Positions 1 through 7,979 are shown, numbered from the stretch's first letter. The stretch is 22,742 nucleotides of DNA from an uncultured Lachnospiraceae bacterium (GCA_910583895.1 CAJTYJ010000053.1:1-22742); one strand, 5' to 3'. Notes: generated from the letters alone by a model not told the origin. Made by a program: numbers and translations.

Positions 1-584
1 TGAAGAAATTCCCGCCTACCAGACTGCAGCGGTACTGCTGTCAGGTGCTGAAGGAGGCCACCTGCCGGGACCGCTTCATCACCACCGGGGTGCGGTGGGC
101 GGAGAGCGTGAAGCGAAGGAACAACCGGGGCGTGTATGAAAATTTCACTGCCAACCCGGAAAAGAAGATCATCCTGAACAATGACAATGATGACAATCGG
201 AGGCTGTTTGAGAGCTGCGCCCTGAAGGGCAAGCGGATCTGCAATCCCATCGTGGACTGGACGGACCGGGATGTATGGGAGTACATCCGCAGCGAGCGGC
301 TCCCCTTGAATCCGCTGTATGACATGGGCTTCTTCCGGGTAGGCTGCATCGGCTGCCCCATGGCGGGGAAGACCCGGTGGAAGGAGTTTGCCCTGTTCCC
401 CACCTACCGGCATGCCTATACGAAGGCCTTCGGGCGGATGCTGGAGGTGATCCACAGGGACGGAGGAAAGACCAGATGGCGGACGGCGGAGGATGTGTTT
501 TCCTGGTGGATGGAGGATTTCCAGGTGGAAGGGCAGATGAGCCTGGCGGATTTTGAAGAATGGAGGAGCGGAAATGAAGATTAA
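1..584 (+). CDS. Phosphoadenosine phosphosulfate (PAPS) reductase-family protein, 3' part
   Basis: The reading frame is open from base 3 at the window edge to the TAA at 582-584, so the N-terminal part with the PP-loop is outside the window. What remains matches the C-terminal half of CysH/DndC-like PAPS reductase-family proteins: a RYCCQVLKE cysteine pair near the start, then NPIVDWTDRDVWEYI, then LYDMGFFRVGCIGCPMAG. The early CC plus the later CxxC could ligate an Fe-S cluster, as known in some family members. In mobile elements such proteins are often associated with DNA modification or nucleotide-sulfur chemistry rather than sulfate assimilation, and no sulfur-assimilation genes are nearby. 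The family is clear; the substrate cannot be told. The next gene starts inside its last codons, which implies translational coupling. Confidence 0.85.
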   Translation, partial: KKFPPTRLQRYCCQVLKEATCRDRFITTGVRWAESVKRRNNRGVYENFTANPEKKIILNNDNDDNRRLFESCALKGKRICNPIVDWTDRDVWEYIRSERLPLNPLYDMGFFRVGCIGCPMAGKTRWKEFALFPTYRHAYTKAFGRMLEVIHRDGGKTRWRTAEDVFSWWMEDFQVEGQMSLADFEEWRSGNED

Positions 585-1104
585 AGAATCAGAAGTGCCT
601 GCAGGGATGCGGCTGTACAGTCCCCTGGTGGGCGCTTTTTATGACAGCGAGGACCACTGCACGTCCATGGACGGCTATGCCCTGAGCGGATATGACTGGA
701 CGATCAAAAAGGCATTGGAAAAGGACTGGATCCAGGAGAGCAGGGCAGGGCTTGCGGAATATCTGGATGAGGGACCTTTAAAGGAAAAGGTCGTAAGCAT
801 GCATCCGGCTGTAGAAGTCTGGAATTACTGTCTCTGGGGAGTTCTTAAAGTGGAATGCCGGGAGGAACTGTCCCCGGAAGAGACAGAGCGTCTGAAGAGC
901 GAGTGGTACGGGCAGATGGCGGACGGCTGGGGAGAAGGGTTCGTCCAACAGGACATTGAGTGTGAGGAAGAGTGCCGGCTCTGTGTGGATTTTGGCGCAG
1001 CCTCCAGAAACCGGATCCGGACAGAACAGGAATTAAAAGGGATCCAGGCGGCAGACCAGAACCAGACTGTGGAACAGGAGAGTCCCAGGATGGAGATGGC
1101 TTAG
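574..1104 (+). CDS. Small protein homologous to the C-terminal module of the neighbouring 550-aa ArdA-like protein
   Basis: The protein is 176 aa. The ATG at 574 is chosen because GGAGG at 562-566 sits 7 nt upstream; an in-frame codon at 553 has no such site. It overlaps the preceding gene by 11 nt. It has no recognised domain, but it is clearly related to the last ~170 residues of the protein at 1744-3396: RLYSPLVGAFY corresponds to RLFSPVQGEFF, LKEKVVSMHPAVE to LKQRVVSMFPGIE, and MADGWGEGFVQQ to ASDGWGEGFEQR. The module therefore occurs both free-standing and fused to ArdA-like domains. It is acidic and has no signal peptide or membrane segment, so it is probably cytosolic. The function is unknown; association with an antirestriction protein is the only clue. 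Confidence 0.8.
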   Translation: MKIKESEVPAGMRLYSPLVGAFYDSEDHCTSMDGYALSGYDWTIKKALEKDWIQESRAGLAEYLDEGPLKEKVVSMHPAVEVWNYCLWGVLKVECREELSPEETERLKSEWYGQMADGWGEGFVQQDIECEEECRLCVDFGAASRNRIRTEQELKGIQAADQNQTVEQESPRMEMA

Positions 1105-1117
1105 GGGAGGTGGATGC

Positions 1118-1750
1118 TTGGGAGGACATTTTTTGCAAGAGACAGCCCTCCGGGAACTGGAATCCGGGATGCGGCAGATCCCTGGATTTTCACCCCGCCG
1201 CTCCGGGATCATCCGGGGAAGACCAGAGCAGATGCAGCCAGCGCCATATGGGGAACTTGTGCGGTTCTTCCTGGAGGAGATCCCACCATCCCGGCTGGCT
1301 GTCCGCATCATCAATCTGAAGAACAGAGGGGAGGTGAAGGAATTCATGTTTCGGAGCGGCCAGCATAAAAAGAGGTTCCGGGAGATCTGCGGGAACGGCG
1401 ACTATGTATCCTTGTGCGCCGACCATGGCAGGGCGGCGGCCCTGTTCCTGCTGAGTGCGGACAATTTTTTATGGAACCAGGCAAAACCATGCATTACAAA
1501 GAACGGGATCCGTTACAGGGAGATGGCGGTTCATGGCATAGAACCGGATGGCTACGCCCTGTTGTGTGCCGCAAAGGAGATGTGCGGCGGCAGGCCGGGA
1601 CTGTCCTTATCGGAACTGGGGGACCCGGAGCTGATCGGTGACCGGCTCCTGCAGGTGATCTTAACCGGCATCCTGATCAGCCGGCACGGGATCGGGATCA
1701 TGGCAGAAAAAGAAGAGAGGAAAGGAAGGGGGCCAGAAAAGAAATGTTGA
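1118..1750 (+). CDS. Conserved hypothetical protein, DUF6075-like, TTG start
   Basis: The protein is 210 aa and its best start is TTG at 1118, preceded by GGGGAGG at 1104-1110. The ATG at 1114 is in another frame that ends early. Residues from ~75 on contain FRSGQHKKRFREIC, then ALFLLSADNFLW, then YREMAVHGIEPDGYALL and a C-terminal helix ILISRHGIGI. This order resembles the small DUF6075 family of Firmicute mobile elements (recalled, not searched). The first ~75 residues look like an extra N-terminal segment with no similarity I recognise. It has no signal peptide or catalytic motif. It overlaps the next gene by 7 nt, so it probably belongs to the same transcript. The function is unknown. Confidence 0.65.
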   Translation: MGGHFLQETALRELESGMRQIPGFSPRRSGIIRGRPEQMQPAPYGELVRFFLEEIPPSRLAVRIINLKNRGEVKEFMFRSGQHKKRFREICGNGDYVSLCADHGRAAALFLLSADNFLWNQAKPCITKNGIRYREMAVHGIEPDGYALLCAAKEMCGGRPGLSLSELGDPELIGDRLLQVILTGILISRHGIGIMAEKEERKGRGPEKKC

Positions 1751-3396
1751 AATTGTATATCGGAAGGAACGCGGGCAGGACCGTCTGCCTGACGCTGCCA
1801 GCCTCCTATGAGGAGGTGGATAAGGCTCTTGCGGAGTTTGGGGATGCCAGGCCGGAGGCACCAGTACTGATTCAGGAGGCGCGGACGTCCGTCCCCTACC
1901 TGGAAGGACGGCTCAAAGGATTTTCCTTTGAAGAAAAGGAAAATCGCCAGGAACTGAGTTTCCTGGCCAGACGGATCAGATATCTGACACAGACGGAACA
2001 GGACGTGTTCTCCGCAGTGCTCCGGATGGAAGAGCCGGAAACCCTGAGTGAGGTCATCAACCTCTCCTACAACCTGGACCAGTATGAACGGATTCCCCAC
2101 GGGACGGACCAGAGTGAGCTGTCCCGGATGATGCTGAAAAAGGATAAGGGAATCGAAGTCCCTGCAGAGATCGCAGGATTCCTGGACCATGAGCGGGTGT
2201 CCTCCGCCTATTTCCTCCGCCATAAAGGGGAGTTCTCCCCCAGCGGGCTGGTCTTAAAGAAAGAAGGGGCCGTGCCGGAGGAAGTCTATGGGAACGGCAG
2301 GCATATCCATCCCGGATATGAAAAGGGCGGCCTGATCCTGCTGCATCTGTATCAGAAAGGATACAGGAGTCCCTACGGGGACTATGCCCTGTCGGTTCCG
2401 GCTCCCAGGGAGCGGATTGCGCTGGCAAGGGAACATTTTGGGGTGGAGAACCTGGATGGATTTGGCTTTTATACGTCCTTTGTGGGGCGGGAGGACCTGA
2501 CGGACTATCTGCCTGCCGGTCTGGGGGCGGAGGAGATCAACCGGGCGGCCACATTTTTCATGGAAGAAGTGCTGGATGGGACAGAGGAACGGCTCCAGCA
2601 GCTGTATGCCGTGCTGGAGGCAGAGTGTCCCAGAACGCTGGAAGAAGCACTGGAGGCTGCAGGGAACCTGATGGACTACCGGCTGTGTCCGGAAGGCGTG
2701 GACAGTCCGCAGGAGTATGTCCACCATATCCTGGAGGACAGCGAGGTCTACTACCTGGACGGATTTATTGAGCAGTTCGTGGACATGGATCGTATGGCAA
2801 AGGCGCTGATGGAGGAGACCGGGGCGGTGGAGACCTCCCATGGCATCGTGACCAGCGATAAGTGGCGTTTTCGGGAGTTTTCCGGAGACCTGGTCACAAC
2901 CCGCCTGTTCAGCCCGGTCCAGGGGGAGTTTTTTGAAGAGGATGAATGGGGAAATATGGGGGAGACACCGTCTGTCCTGGATGGGCGGGATCTGATGCAG
3001 TATGCGTCCGCCATACAGGAGCGGATTAATGAGGAGGACTGGTCCCATGAAGGAGACCGGGGACTGGCCGTGTATCTGGATAACCAGCTGTTAAAACAGC
3101 GGGTGGTCAGCATGTTCCCCGGCATTGAGGAAGTGAGTGGCTGCCTGTACGGGGTGATGACCGTAGTGAGCCGGGGCGGGCTGCTCCCGCAGGAGCTGGG
3201 GACGGTCATGGAAAGCTGGAGCGGCCAGGCTTCCGATGGATGGGGAGAAGGTTTTGAGCAGAGGGAGTTCCAGGAGGAAGGCGGGATCCTGTATGTCAGG
3301 TTCTGGCAGCCGGAAGACTCCTTTGAGATCCTGCCGGAGGACGTGTTCCTGGACCGGATCCGGCAGAGCAGCGGACCCCAGATGGGAGGGATGTAG
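1744..3396 (+). CDS. ArdA-like multidomain antirestriction protein (550 aa)
   Basis: The start is ATG 1744, with GGAAGGGGG ~11 nt upstream and a 7-nt overlap with the previous gene. The N-terminus (MLKLYIGRNAGRTVCLTLPA, then an alanine/glutamate helix) resembles the opening of ArdA domains. It is followed by ELSFLARRIRYLTQTEQDVF, the helical 'elNelA..i..l...e...f.avl' unit seen in ArdA proteins. A second unit of this type (residues ~220-380) contains EEINRAATFFMEEVLDGTEERL, and a C-terminal module (~380-550) is shared with the protein at 574-1104. ArdA proteins (~165-180 aa) are elongated acidic DNA mimics that inhibit type I restriction enzymes and help conjugative elements enter new hosts. 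This protein is three times that length and acidic overall. The antirestriction role is inference, because sequence divergence is large. Confidence 0.6.
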   Translation: MLKLYIGRNAGRTVCLTLPASYEEVDKALAEFGDARPEAPVLIQEARTSVPYLEGRLKGFSFEEKENRQELSFLARRIRYLTQTEQDVFSAVLRMEEPETLSEVINLSYNLDQYERIPHGTDQSELSRMMLKKDKGIEVPAEIAGFLDHERVSSAYFLRHKGEFSPSGLVLKKEGAVPEEVYGNGRHIHPGYEKGGLILLHLYQKGYRSPYGDYALSVPAPRERIALAREHFGVENLDGFGFYTSFVGREDLTDYLPAGLGAEEINRAATFFMEEVLDGTEERLQQLYAVLEAECPRTLEEALEAAGNLMDYRLCPEGVDSPQEYVHHILEDSEVYYLDGFIEQFVDMDRMAKALMEETGAVETSHGIVTSDKWRFREFSGDLVTTRLFSPVQGEFFEEDEWGNMGETPSVLDGRDLMQYASAIQERINEEDWSHEGDRGLAVYLDNQLLKQRVVSMFPGIEEVSGCLYGVMTVVSRGGLLPQELGTVMESWSGQASDGWGEGFEQREFQEEGGILYVRFWQPEDSFEILPEDVFLDRIRQSSGPQMGGM

Positions 3397-4587
3397 ATGT
3401 ATGTGACGATCGCAGCAACAAAATATGCAGACTGCCCGGAATACCGGGGTGCGGAGCTGAAAGTGCCTGCTGTCAGAGCACTGGTGCAGGATGCCATGGA
3501 GCGGGCCAGGGTACCGGTGGACGGGGAGTACCGGATGATCACCTTCCGGGGCTGGCCGGATTTCCTGGGGGAACGGCTGGCCAGGACAGAAGCGGACGTG
3601 CAGGAGGTGAACTTTCTTGCCGGCAGGGTCGGGCAGATGGACCAGAAAGAAATTTCCCGGTATGAAGGGGTGCTGGCCTGTATGGAGACCGAGCGCAGGG
3701 GCCATGAATGCTCCATCAAGGACCTGATTAATGCCACGGTCAACCTGGAATACTTCGATTTTCTGCCCGGTATCGTGAAGGATACGGATCTGGGGGAGAA
3801 TGCGCTGGACGGAGACTTTGTGCGGATCCTGCAGGACCTGCCGGATGAAGTGATTGCCCTGATGGATCCGGCAAAAGTGGGGGCATATCTCAGACATTCG
3901 GAAAAGGGCGCATTTACCAGAGAGGGTTACTGCTTCCGTTCAAAAGAAGGCTGGCAGGAGATCTATGACGGTCAGGAGCTGCCGCTGCTGGAACCGGAGA
4001 CAAAAACATTTTTGTCTGTACGTGTCGAGGAACGGGAGCATCCGGAAAAGGGCGATGGGTGGTTTTTACTGCCCTGTAGAAGCGGGGATATGGCCTCTTT
4101 ATGGAGTTTTCTTTCTGCACCATGTCTGAGCGGATACAGGATCCTGGAGGTCAGCAGCATGATCCCTGCCTTTGAAGAACACATTGGCCCGGATGAGGAC
4201 ATTGAGGCGCTGAATGAACTGGCGGGGAAAGTGGCGGAGATGACACAGGAGGAGCTTGTAAAATACAAGGCCGTCCTGGAGTTTGACGGCTGGAAAAGCG
4301 TGGAGAGGTCCATCTGGCTTGCAGACCGGCTGGATGATTATGTGTTCGATCCCAGCCAGATCAGTTATGCGGGCTATGGGCGGGAATGCCTGGAGAACCT
4401 GGGTGTGGACTGTTCGGATCCGGCTTTTGAGAGATTCAGTTTTTATCAGTATGGAATGGAGCAGTATGAAGCGGCAGGAATGAAGCTGACATCCTATGGC
4501 TCGGTATCCCTGGACCGGGAACCGGAACTGTCAGAGACTCAGGAGGATGACCTGCAGATGGGAGGATGCGCCTGCCAGGCCATGTGA
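3397..4587 (+). CDS. ArdA-like protein with two repeated units (396 aa)
   Basis: The ATG at 3397 directly follows the preceding stop, with GGGAGGG at 3384-3390. The protein repeats the helical ArdA-type unit twice: EVNFLAGRVGQMDQKEISRY around residues 69-88, and EALNELAGKVAEMTQEELVK around 268-287. Each unit is followed by a segment of the kind 'd..s.kdlin.t.nLe.fdf', with LEYFDF in the first and LDDYVFDP in the second. This is the same architecture as the previous gene, so the two are likely old duplicates. It ends in a cysteine-containing tail (GGCACQAM). It has no membrane segment. By family, the role would be DNA mimicry against restriction during conjugative transfer; it lies just before a DNA methyltransferase, which fits a restriction-evasion module. 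Confidence in the precise function is limited. Confidence 0.6.
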   Translation: MYVTIAATKYADCPEYRGAELKVPAVRALVQDAMERARVPVDGEYRMITFRGWPDFLGERLARTEADVQEVNFLAGRVGQMDQKEISRYEGVLACMETERRGHECSIKDLINATVNLEYFDFLPGIVKDTDLGENALDGDFVRILQDLPDEVIALMDPAKVGAYLRHSEKGAFTREGYCFRSKEGWQEIYDGQELPLLEPETKTFLSVRVEEREHPEKGDGWFLLPCRSGDMASLWSFLSAPCLSGYRILEVSSMIPAFEEHIGPDEDIEALNELAGKVAEMTQEELVKYKAVLEFDGWKSVERSIWLADRLDDYVFDPSQISYAGYGRECLENLGVDCSDPAFERFSFYQYGMEQYEAAGMKLTSYGSVSLDREPELSETQEDDLQMGGCACQAM

Positions 4588-4693
4588 CAGAGCGGAGCCA
4601 GGTGTCTGGTGATGAGGCAAAAATGCAGTTGTTGGATGGATAAGGTTGGATGGATAAGAAAGAGGAGATCTATGTGTATCAGTAAATCAGAAG

Positions 4694-4712
4694 AAGGAGG
4701 TGACAGAAGATC
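4694..4712 (+). promoter_or_regulatory. Strong ribosome-binding site pointing to an AUC start codon
   Basis: AAGGAGGTGA at 4694-4703 is close to a full complement of the 16S rRNA 3' end. The only in-frame start-like codon at proper spacing is ATC at 4710, 9 nt after GGAGG. The TGA at 4701-4703, inside this site, closes the methyltransferase frame upstream, so no ATG, GTG or TTG start lies between it and the conserved N-terminal motif. Confidence 0.6.
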
Positions 4713-5660
4713 AACAGTTTTATTTCATGGGTCGGCGGGAAAAAGGCGCTGCGGAAAGTCATTTATGACATGTTCCCCGCCCGCTATGACCGCTACATCG
4801 AGGTGTTCGGGGGCGGAGGCTGGGTATTGTTTGGCAGGTCGCCGGACGGGAAGGTGATGGAGGTCTACAATGACTTCAATTCCAACTTGGCAAACTTATA
4901 TTCCTGTGTCAGGGAGCAGACCTGGGAGTTTTTGCGTGACCTGGGGTTTTTGCCGTTAAACAGCCGGGATGAATTTAACGTGATCCGGCAGTTTCTGGAC
5001 AAGGGGGAGTTTGATGCTCCGTTTATGGAAAGGGAGCTGGAGCTGGCAAAGCACAACCTGCCCCTGCCGGAGTTTGAGGATATGAGAACCCTGATGCTGG
5101 AGAATGCGTCCCCAGGGGATGTGCGGCGGGCCGTGGCCTTTTACAAACTGATCCGGTACAGCTACGGGAGCGGCTGCACTTCCTACGGCTGCCAGCCCTT
5201 TGATGTGCGAAAAACCTTCTCCCTGATCTGGGAGGCGTCCCGGAGGCTTGCGAACACGGTGATCGAGAACAAGGATTTTGAGGCACTTATCCGACAGTAT
5301 GACCGGGAAACCGCCTTTATTTATTGTGACCCGCCCTATTACATGACAGAGGACCACTATGCGGTGGAGTTCCCGAAGCAGGATCATGTGCGTCTTAGGG
5401 ATACCCTGAACAACTGCCAGGGGAAATGGATGGTCAGCTACAATGACTGCGGGTATATCCGGGATCTGTATGAAGGGCGGCAGATCACGGCGGTGACCCG
5501 GATCAACAACCTGGCGCAGCGGTATGACAACGGCTGTGAATACCCGGAGCTGATCATTACCAACTATGACCCGGAGGAGCGGAAGCTGGCCGGGCCGCAG
5601 CAGATGAGCCTGTTTGGGGACTGGATGCCGGGAGGTGAGAGTGACGATGGAAGGGATTGA
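4710..5660 (+). CDS. Dam-type DNA adenine methyltransferase (class D12)
   Basis: This enzyme transfers a methyl group from S-adenosylmethionine to adenine N6. The frame from ATC 4710 encodes INSFISWVGGKKALRKVIY, the standard N-terminal 'WxGGK' cofactor motif, then RYDRYIEVFGGGGWVLF. The catalytic DPPY motif lies in FIYCDPPYYMTEDHY, and the C-terminus has ELIITNYDP. The first ATG in frame (4770) would remove the WVGGKK motif, so the AUC start with its strong ribosome-binding site is preferred (316 aa, normal for Dam-like enzymes). Alternatives are a recent ATG to ATC mutation that lowers expression, or a sequencing error. No cognate restriction gene is adjacent, so it is an orphan enzyme that probably protects the element or marks its DNA. 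The recognition sequence cannot be told. Confidence 0.9.
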   Translation: MNSFISWVGGKKALRKVIYDMFPARYDRYIEVFGGGGWVLFGRSPDGKVMEVYNDFNSNLANLYSCVREQTWEFLRDLGFLPLNSRDEFNVIRQFLDKGEFDAPFMERELELAKHNLPLPEFEDMRTLMLENASPGDVRRAVAFYKLIRYSYGSGCTSYGCQPFDVRKTFSLIWEASRRLANTVIENKDFEALIRQYDRETAFIYCDPPYYMTEDHYAVEFPKQDHVRLRDTLNNCQGKWMVSYNDCGYIRDLYEGRQITAVTRINNLAQRYDNGCEYPELIITNYDPEERKLAGPQQMSLFGDWMPGGESDDGRD

Positions 5661-6030
5661 GAAACTGCGGTGGGCAAAAGCCCTGATTGAAGAAGAGACC
5701 GGAGGGAAACAGCGGCTTTTAGCAGGCTGGGACGGGATGCCGGCAGTGCAGATCGCGGACGGATGCATGGTGGGACTTTACTTTGCCCTCTTAAAAAGTC
5801 AGAAGACGGGACTCTACGACTGCCGGGTGAAGGGGTATATCCGCACCTGTGGAGGTTACAGCCCCAGCGCCCGGCTGAAGGAGCTGACAGAGGAATGCGC
5901 CCGGATCGCGGCGCTTGTGGCACAGCTGGAAGCGGCGGACATCCATGGGGATGAGGAGGCCGTAGCCGCATTCTGTGAGGAACTGAAAAGGGAAAAGGAA
6001 CCGGATGGAAACGGGGAGGGAGGTGGATGA
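5641..6030 (+). CDS. Hypothetical protein of unknown function
   Basis: The protein is ~129 aa. GTG 5641 lies 5 nt after GGAGG (5631-5635); ATG 5647, two codons on, is an equally reasonable start. It overlaps the end of the methyltransferase gene. The N-terminal half contains a short globular stretch (GMPAVQIADGCMVGLYFALL, then a Tyr/Cys-rich strand). The C-terminal third is a charged helix (ARLKELTEECARIAALVAQL) likely to form a coiled coil, and it ends in an acidic/glycine tail. No known domain, signal peptide or membrane segment is seen. The overlap at both ends places it in the same transcript as the methyltransferase and the AbrB-type regulators. Confidence 0.7.
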   Translation: MTMEGIEKLRWAKALIEEETGGKQRLLAGWDGMPAVQIADGCMVGLYFALLKSQKTGLYDCRVKGYIRTCGGYSPSARLKELTEECARIAALVAQLEAADIHGDEEAVAAFCEELKREKEPDGNGEGGG

Positions 6031-6031
6031 C

Positions 6032-6460
6032 ATGAACCAGATGGAAGTAAAGGGGGCTATTGCCGGTGACGGCAGCCTCATCCTGCCCCCTGGCGTGCTG
6101 GAGACCATGGGGGCAGGGCCAGGGGATCCGGTGTATCTCGCCTATGGCAGCCGGAAGCCTGTCCGGGCGGAGAACAGCTATGGGAGACTGTTCCTCTCTG
6201 CAGAAGGTTTTTGGAAGGCCGAATGTATGGAACCACCGGAAGAGGCGGAGATGAAGCTGCCCCATGTACTGTTAGAAAAAGCAGGGATCCCACTGGATGC
6301 AGAGCTGGTGGTCCAGACCGTGGAAGGGGCGGTTCTGATCGGAAAAGAGGAACCGCTGACTGCAGCCAGAAGGCCGTTTTATGGAATGCTCCGGCTACTG
6401 GACATGACAGAGAAAGAGGCCATGGAGATCCTGGAGAAAGGAGGATTTTTGGATGGGTAA
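6032..6460 (+). CDS. AbrB/SpoVT-type DNA-binding protein
   Basis: The ATG at 6032 has GGGAGGT at 6018-6024 just upstream; an in-frame ATG at 6005 lacks a good site. The protein is 142 aa. Residues ~3-45 (VKGAIAGDGSLILPPGVLE, then GDPVYLAYGS) follow the swapped-hairpin AbrB pattern 'k..id..GrivlPk.ir...gi..Gd.v.l'. A second, similar stretch appears around residues 80-110 (LPHVLLEKAGIPLDAELVV), so it may carry two copies. AbrB-like proteins bind DNA as dimers or tetramers and act as transition-state regulators or antitoxins. No toxin gene follows; instead another AbrB-type gene overlaps its end by 8 nt. Its target is unknown, probably the element's own promoters. Confidence 0.7.
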   Translation: MNQMEVKGAIAGDGSLILPPGVLETMGAGPGDPVYLAYGSRKPVRAENSYGRLFLSAEGFWKAECMEPPEEAEMKLPHVLLEKAGIPLDAELVVQTVEGAVLIGKEEPLTAARRPFYGMLRLLDMTEKEAMEILEKGGFLDG

Positions 6461-6731
6461 ATCCGTGTACAAGCTGGTGGATCAGAAAGGACGGGTGTTG
6501 ATTCCGAAGGAAATGCGGAATGCAGCCGGGATGGAGTATGGGGACATCGTTGGCCTGGGATTGCAGGATGGAAAGGTGTCGGTGCGGAAGGTCAGCATTG
6601 TTGAAGTAGGAGATCAGTCCCCGGAGGCAGTGGAAGCCTATGTGCGGGCGGCCATCCGGACCATGCCGGACGATACCCGCCTGAGCCTGATCTCCGACCT
6701 GTCCGGGCTGATGCGCCAGAAGGAGGGATGA
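6453..6731 (+). CDS. AbrB/MazE/SpoVT-family transcriptional regulator
   Basis: The protein is 92 aa, with ATG 6453 preceded by GAGAAAGGAGG (6434-6444). The N-terminus is a textbook AbrB swapped-hairpin domain: YKLVDQKGRVLIPKEMRNA, GMEYGDIVGL, then GKVSVRKV. The C-terminal half is helical and could mediate oligomerisation. It overlaps the preceding AbrB-type gene by 8 nt, so the two products are made together and may form mixed complexes. Such regulators commonly repress conjugation or competence genes until conditions change. Regulation of the element is inference. Confidence 0.88.
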   Translation: MGKSVYKLVDQKGRVLIPKEMRNAAGMEYGDIVGLGLQDGKVSVRKVSIVEVGDQSPEAVEAYVRAAIRTMPDDTRLSLISDLSGLMRQKEG

Positions 6732-6735
6732 AGGG

Positions 6736-7329
6736 ATGGATAGACCGACAGAAGAAAAGGATGAAAAGCGTGCCTATACAGCAGAGGACTGTGAGGAAAC
6801 TGGATACGGCATGTGCCTGACAGGGAAAGTGATCGTGGTCTGCCAGGATGCATTTCCGGACGGCTGCGGGAACCAGCTTTATTTCTGCACAGGAGGGAGC
6901 GGGGCGGAACCGGATTCCGTGGAGCATACCGTGTCAGGAGTCAGCCTGGAGAACGGGGAGGTAACCTGCTTCCGGCGCTCCCAGATCCTGGGAACCTTAA
7001 AGCCGCAGCTTCTTCCAGAACAGGCAAAGCTGCAGCTGTCCCAGATCCGCCCCATCGGGGCGCTCCCATTAGAAGGGCATGAACCGCTCTATTCCGGATA
7101 CAGTTTTCTGGAAGACGGGCGCTATGCAGCCGGGGTCTGGCTGTGCAGCGAGAAGGAAGCCATGGACTATGTTGAAATGCAGAAACCCTACCAGCATAAA
7201 GTGATGCTGTGTGACCGGGACGATTTCTGCGTGATGGAGGTGGTGGCCGGGAAAATGGTGTTCCCGGATGAAGAGACACTCCGGAAGCTGCAGGGGCAGG
7301 CGGACGGCGGGAGCATGGAACTCACATAG
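6736..7329 (+). CDS. Mobile-element protein with an LPD28-like segment
   Basis: The protein is 197 aa. It starts 4 nt after the previous stop, with AAGGAGGG (6720-6727) upstream. Residues ~28-100 (TGKVIVVCQDAF, GNQLYFCTGGSGAEP, ENGEVTCFRRSQILGTLKPQ) resemble a short domain found in large polyvalent proteins of Firmicute mobile elements, which I associate with the label LPD28 (recalled, not searched). The C-terminal half has Tyr and His residues and ends with VMEVVAGKMVFPDEE. It has no membrane segment or catalytic motif I can name. It sits in a string of small element genes, and its role is unknown. Confidence 0.7.
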   Translation: MDRPTEEKDEKRAYTAEDCEETGYGMCLTGKVIVVCQDAFPDGCGNQLYFCTGGSGAEPDSVEHTVSGVSLENGEVTCFRRSQILGTLKPQLLPEQAKLQLSQIRPIGALPLEGHEPLYSGYSFLEDGRYAAGVWLCSEKEAMDYVEMQKPYQHKVMLCDRDDFCVMEVVAGKMVFPDEETLRKLQGQADGGSMELT

Positions 7330-7346
7330 GAAAGGAGGGATGCCCT

Positions 7347-7904
7347 GTGCGGGGGATACGCATGGAAAACGGAAGGATCCTGTACTTCGGGAACCTGGCC
7401 GGGTATGTTACCGGGAACAAGGCCGTGGTGGACCCGCTCTTTTCCGGTGACGGGCTGAACCGTTTTCTGGAGAAGCAGAAAGGGATCCGGGAGGTGGAAT
7501 GGAGGGACGGCGTCTATGACCGCCTGATGAATGGGCAGGATGATCTGTCGGACGGTCCAGTGTTAAAGAACATCCGGATCTGGCAGCTGAAGCCGTCCGT
7601 GGACGTGCATATGAAGTTCATCGGCTATGACCGGATGCGGGAGCGGTTCGGGGAGCCTTCGCCGGAGGATTACCAGCTGGTGTTTGACGGGGAGGCCGAG
7701 ACCAACAACTTGGAGGAGATCTACAACAAGTTCAACACGGGCCTGCATCCTCCGGGATATACGGGCCATTCCCTGTCCATGTCGGATGTGATCGAGCTGT
7801 ATGACGGGGAGGGGAGCGAATTCCACTACGTGGATGAGCGGGGCTTTCAGACCATCGCCTTTGGCGGGCCGGAGCCGGTGCAGAGTCCTGTCATGCAGCT
7901 GTAG
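7347..7904 (+). CDS. YodL-domain protein
   Basis: The start is GTG 7347, 8 nt after GGAGG (7334-7338); the next ATG (7362) is too far from the site. The C-terminal ~110 residues match the YodL domain of Firmicutes and their conjugative elements: MKFIGYDRMRERFGEPSPED, YQLVFDGE, LEEIYNKFNTG, GYTGHSLSMSDVIEL and HYVDERGFQTI. The first ~75 residues may be a separate small domain. YodL-domain proteins are common in conjugative transposons, often fused to helicase or antirestriction proteins; the biochemical role is not established. The protein is soluble, with no signal peptide. Confidence 0.85.
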   Translation: MRGIRMENGRILYFGNLAGYVTGNKAVVDPLFSGDGLNRFLEKQKGIREVEWRDGVYDRLMNGQDDLSDGPVLKNIRIWQLKPSVDVHMKFIGYDRMRERFGEPSPEDYQLVFDGEAETNNLEEIYNKFNTGLHPPGYTGHSLSMSDVIELYDGEGSEFHYVDERGFQTIAFGGPEPVQSPVMQL

Positions 7905-7979
7905 CGACGGCAATGGCGGCATGTCCGGGAACAGAAAATAAAGCCTGTATGACAGAAAGAAAAGAGGAGGAACCATACC

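Noticed and set aside
1114..1368. ATG-started frame beginning 4 nt before the TTG start at 1118
   Set aside because: Only 84 codons, with Pro/Arg-rich composition; the TTG frame is longer, has the better ribosome-binding distance and contains the conserved-looking segment.
2254..3897. Several long minus-strand frames opposite the ArdA-like genes
   Set aside because: They overlap one another and well-supported plus-strand genes, and show no recognisable motifs or start signals.
4609..4857. Plus-strand frame starting MMRQKC before and over the methyltransferase start
   Set aside because: Its second half is an out-of-frame reading of the conserved methyltransferase N-terminus, and it has no family features. 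The 121-bp stretch before the methyltransferase holds only this and an 11-codon frame (4650-4685), neither convincing.
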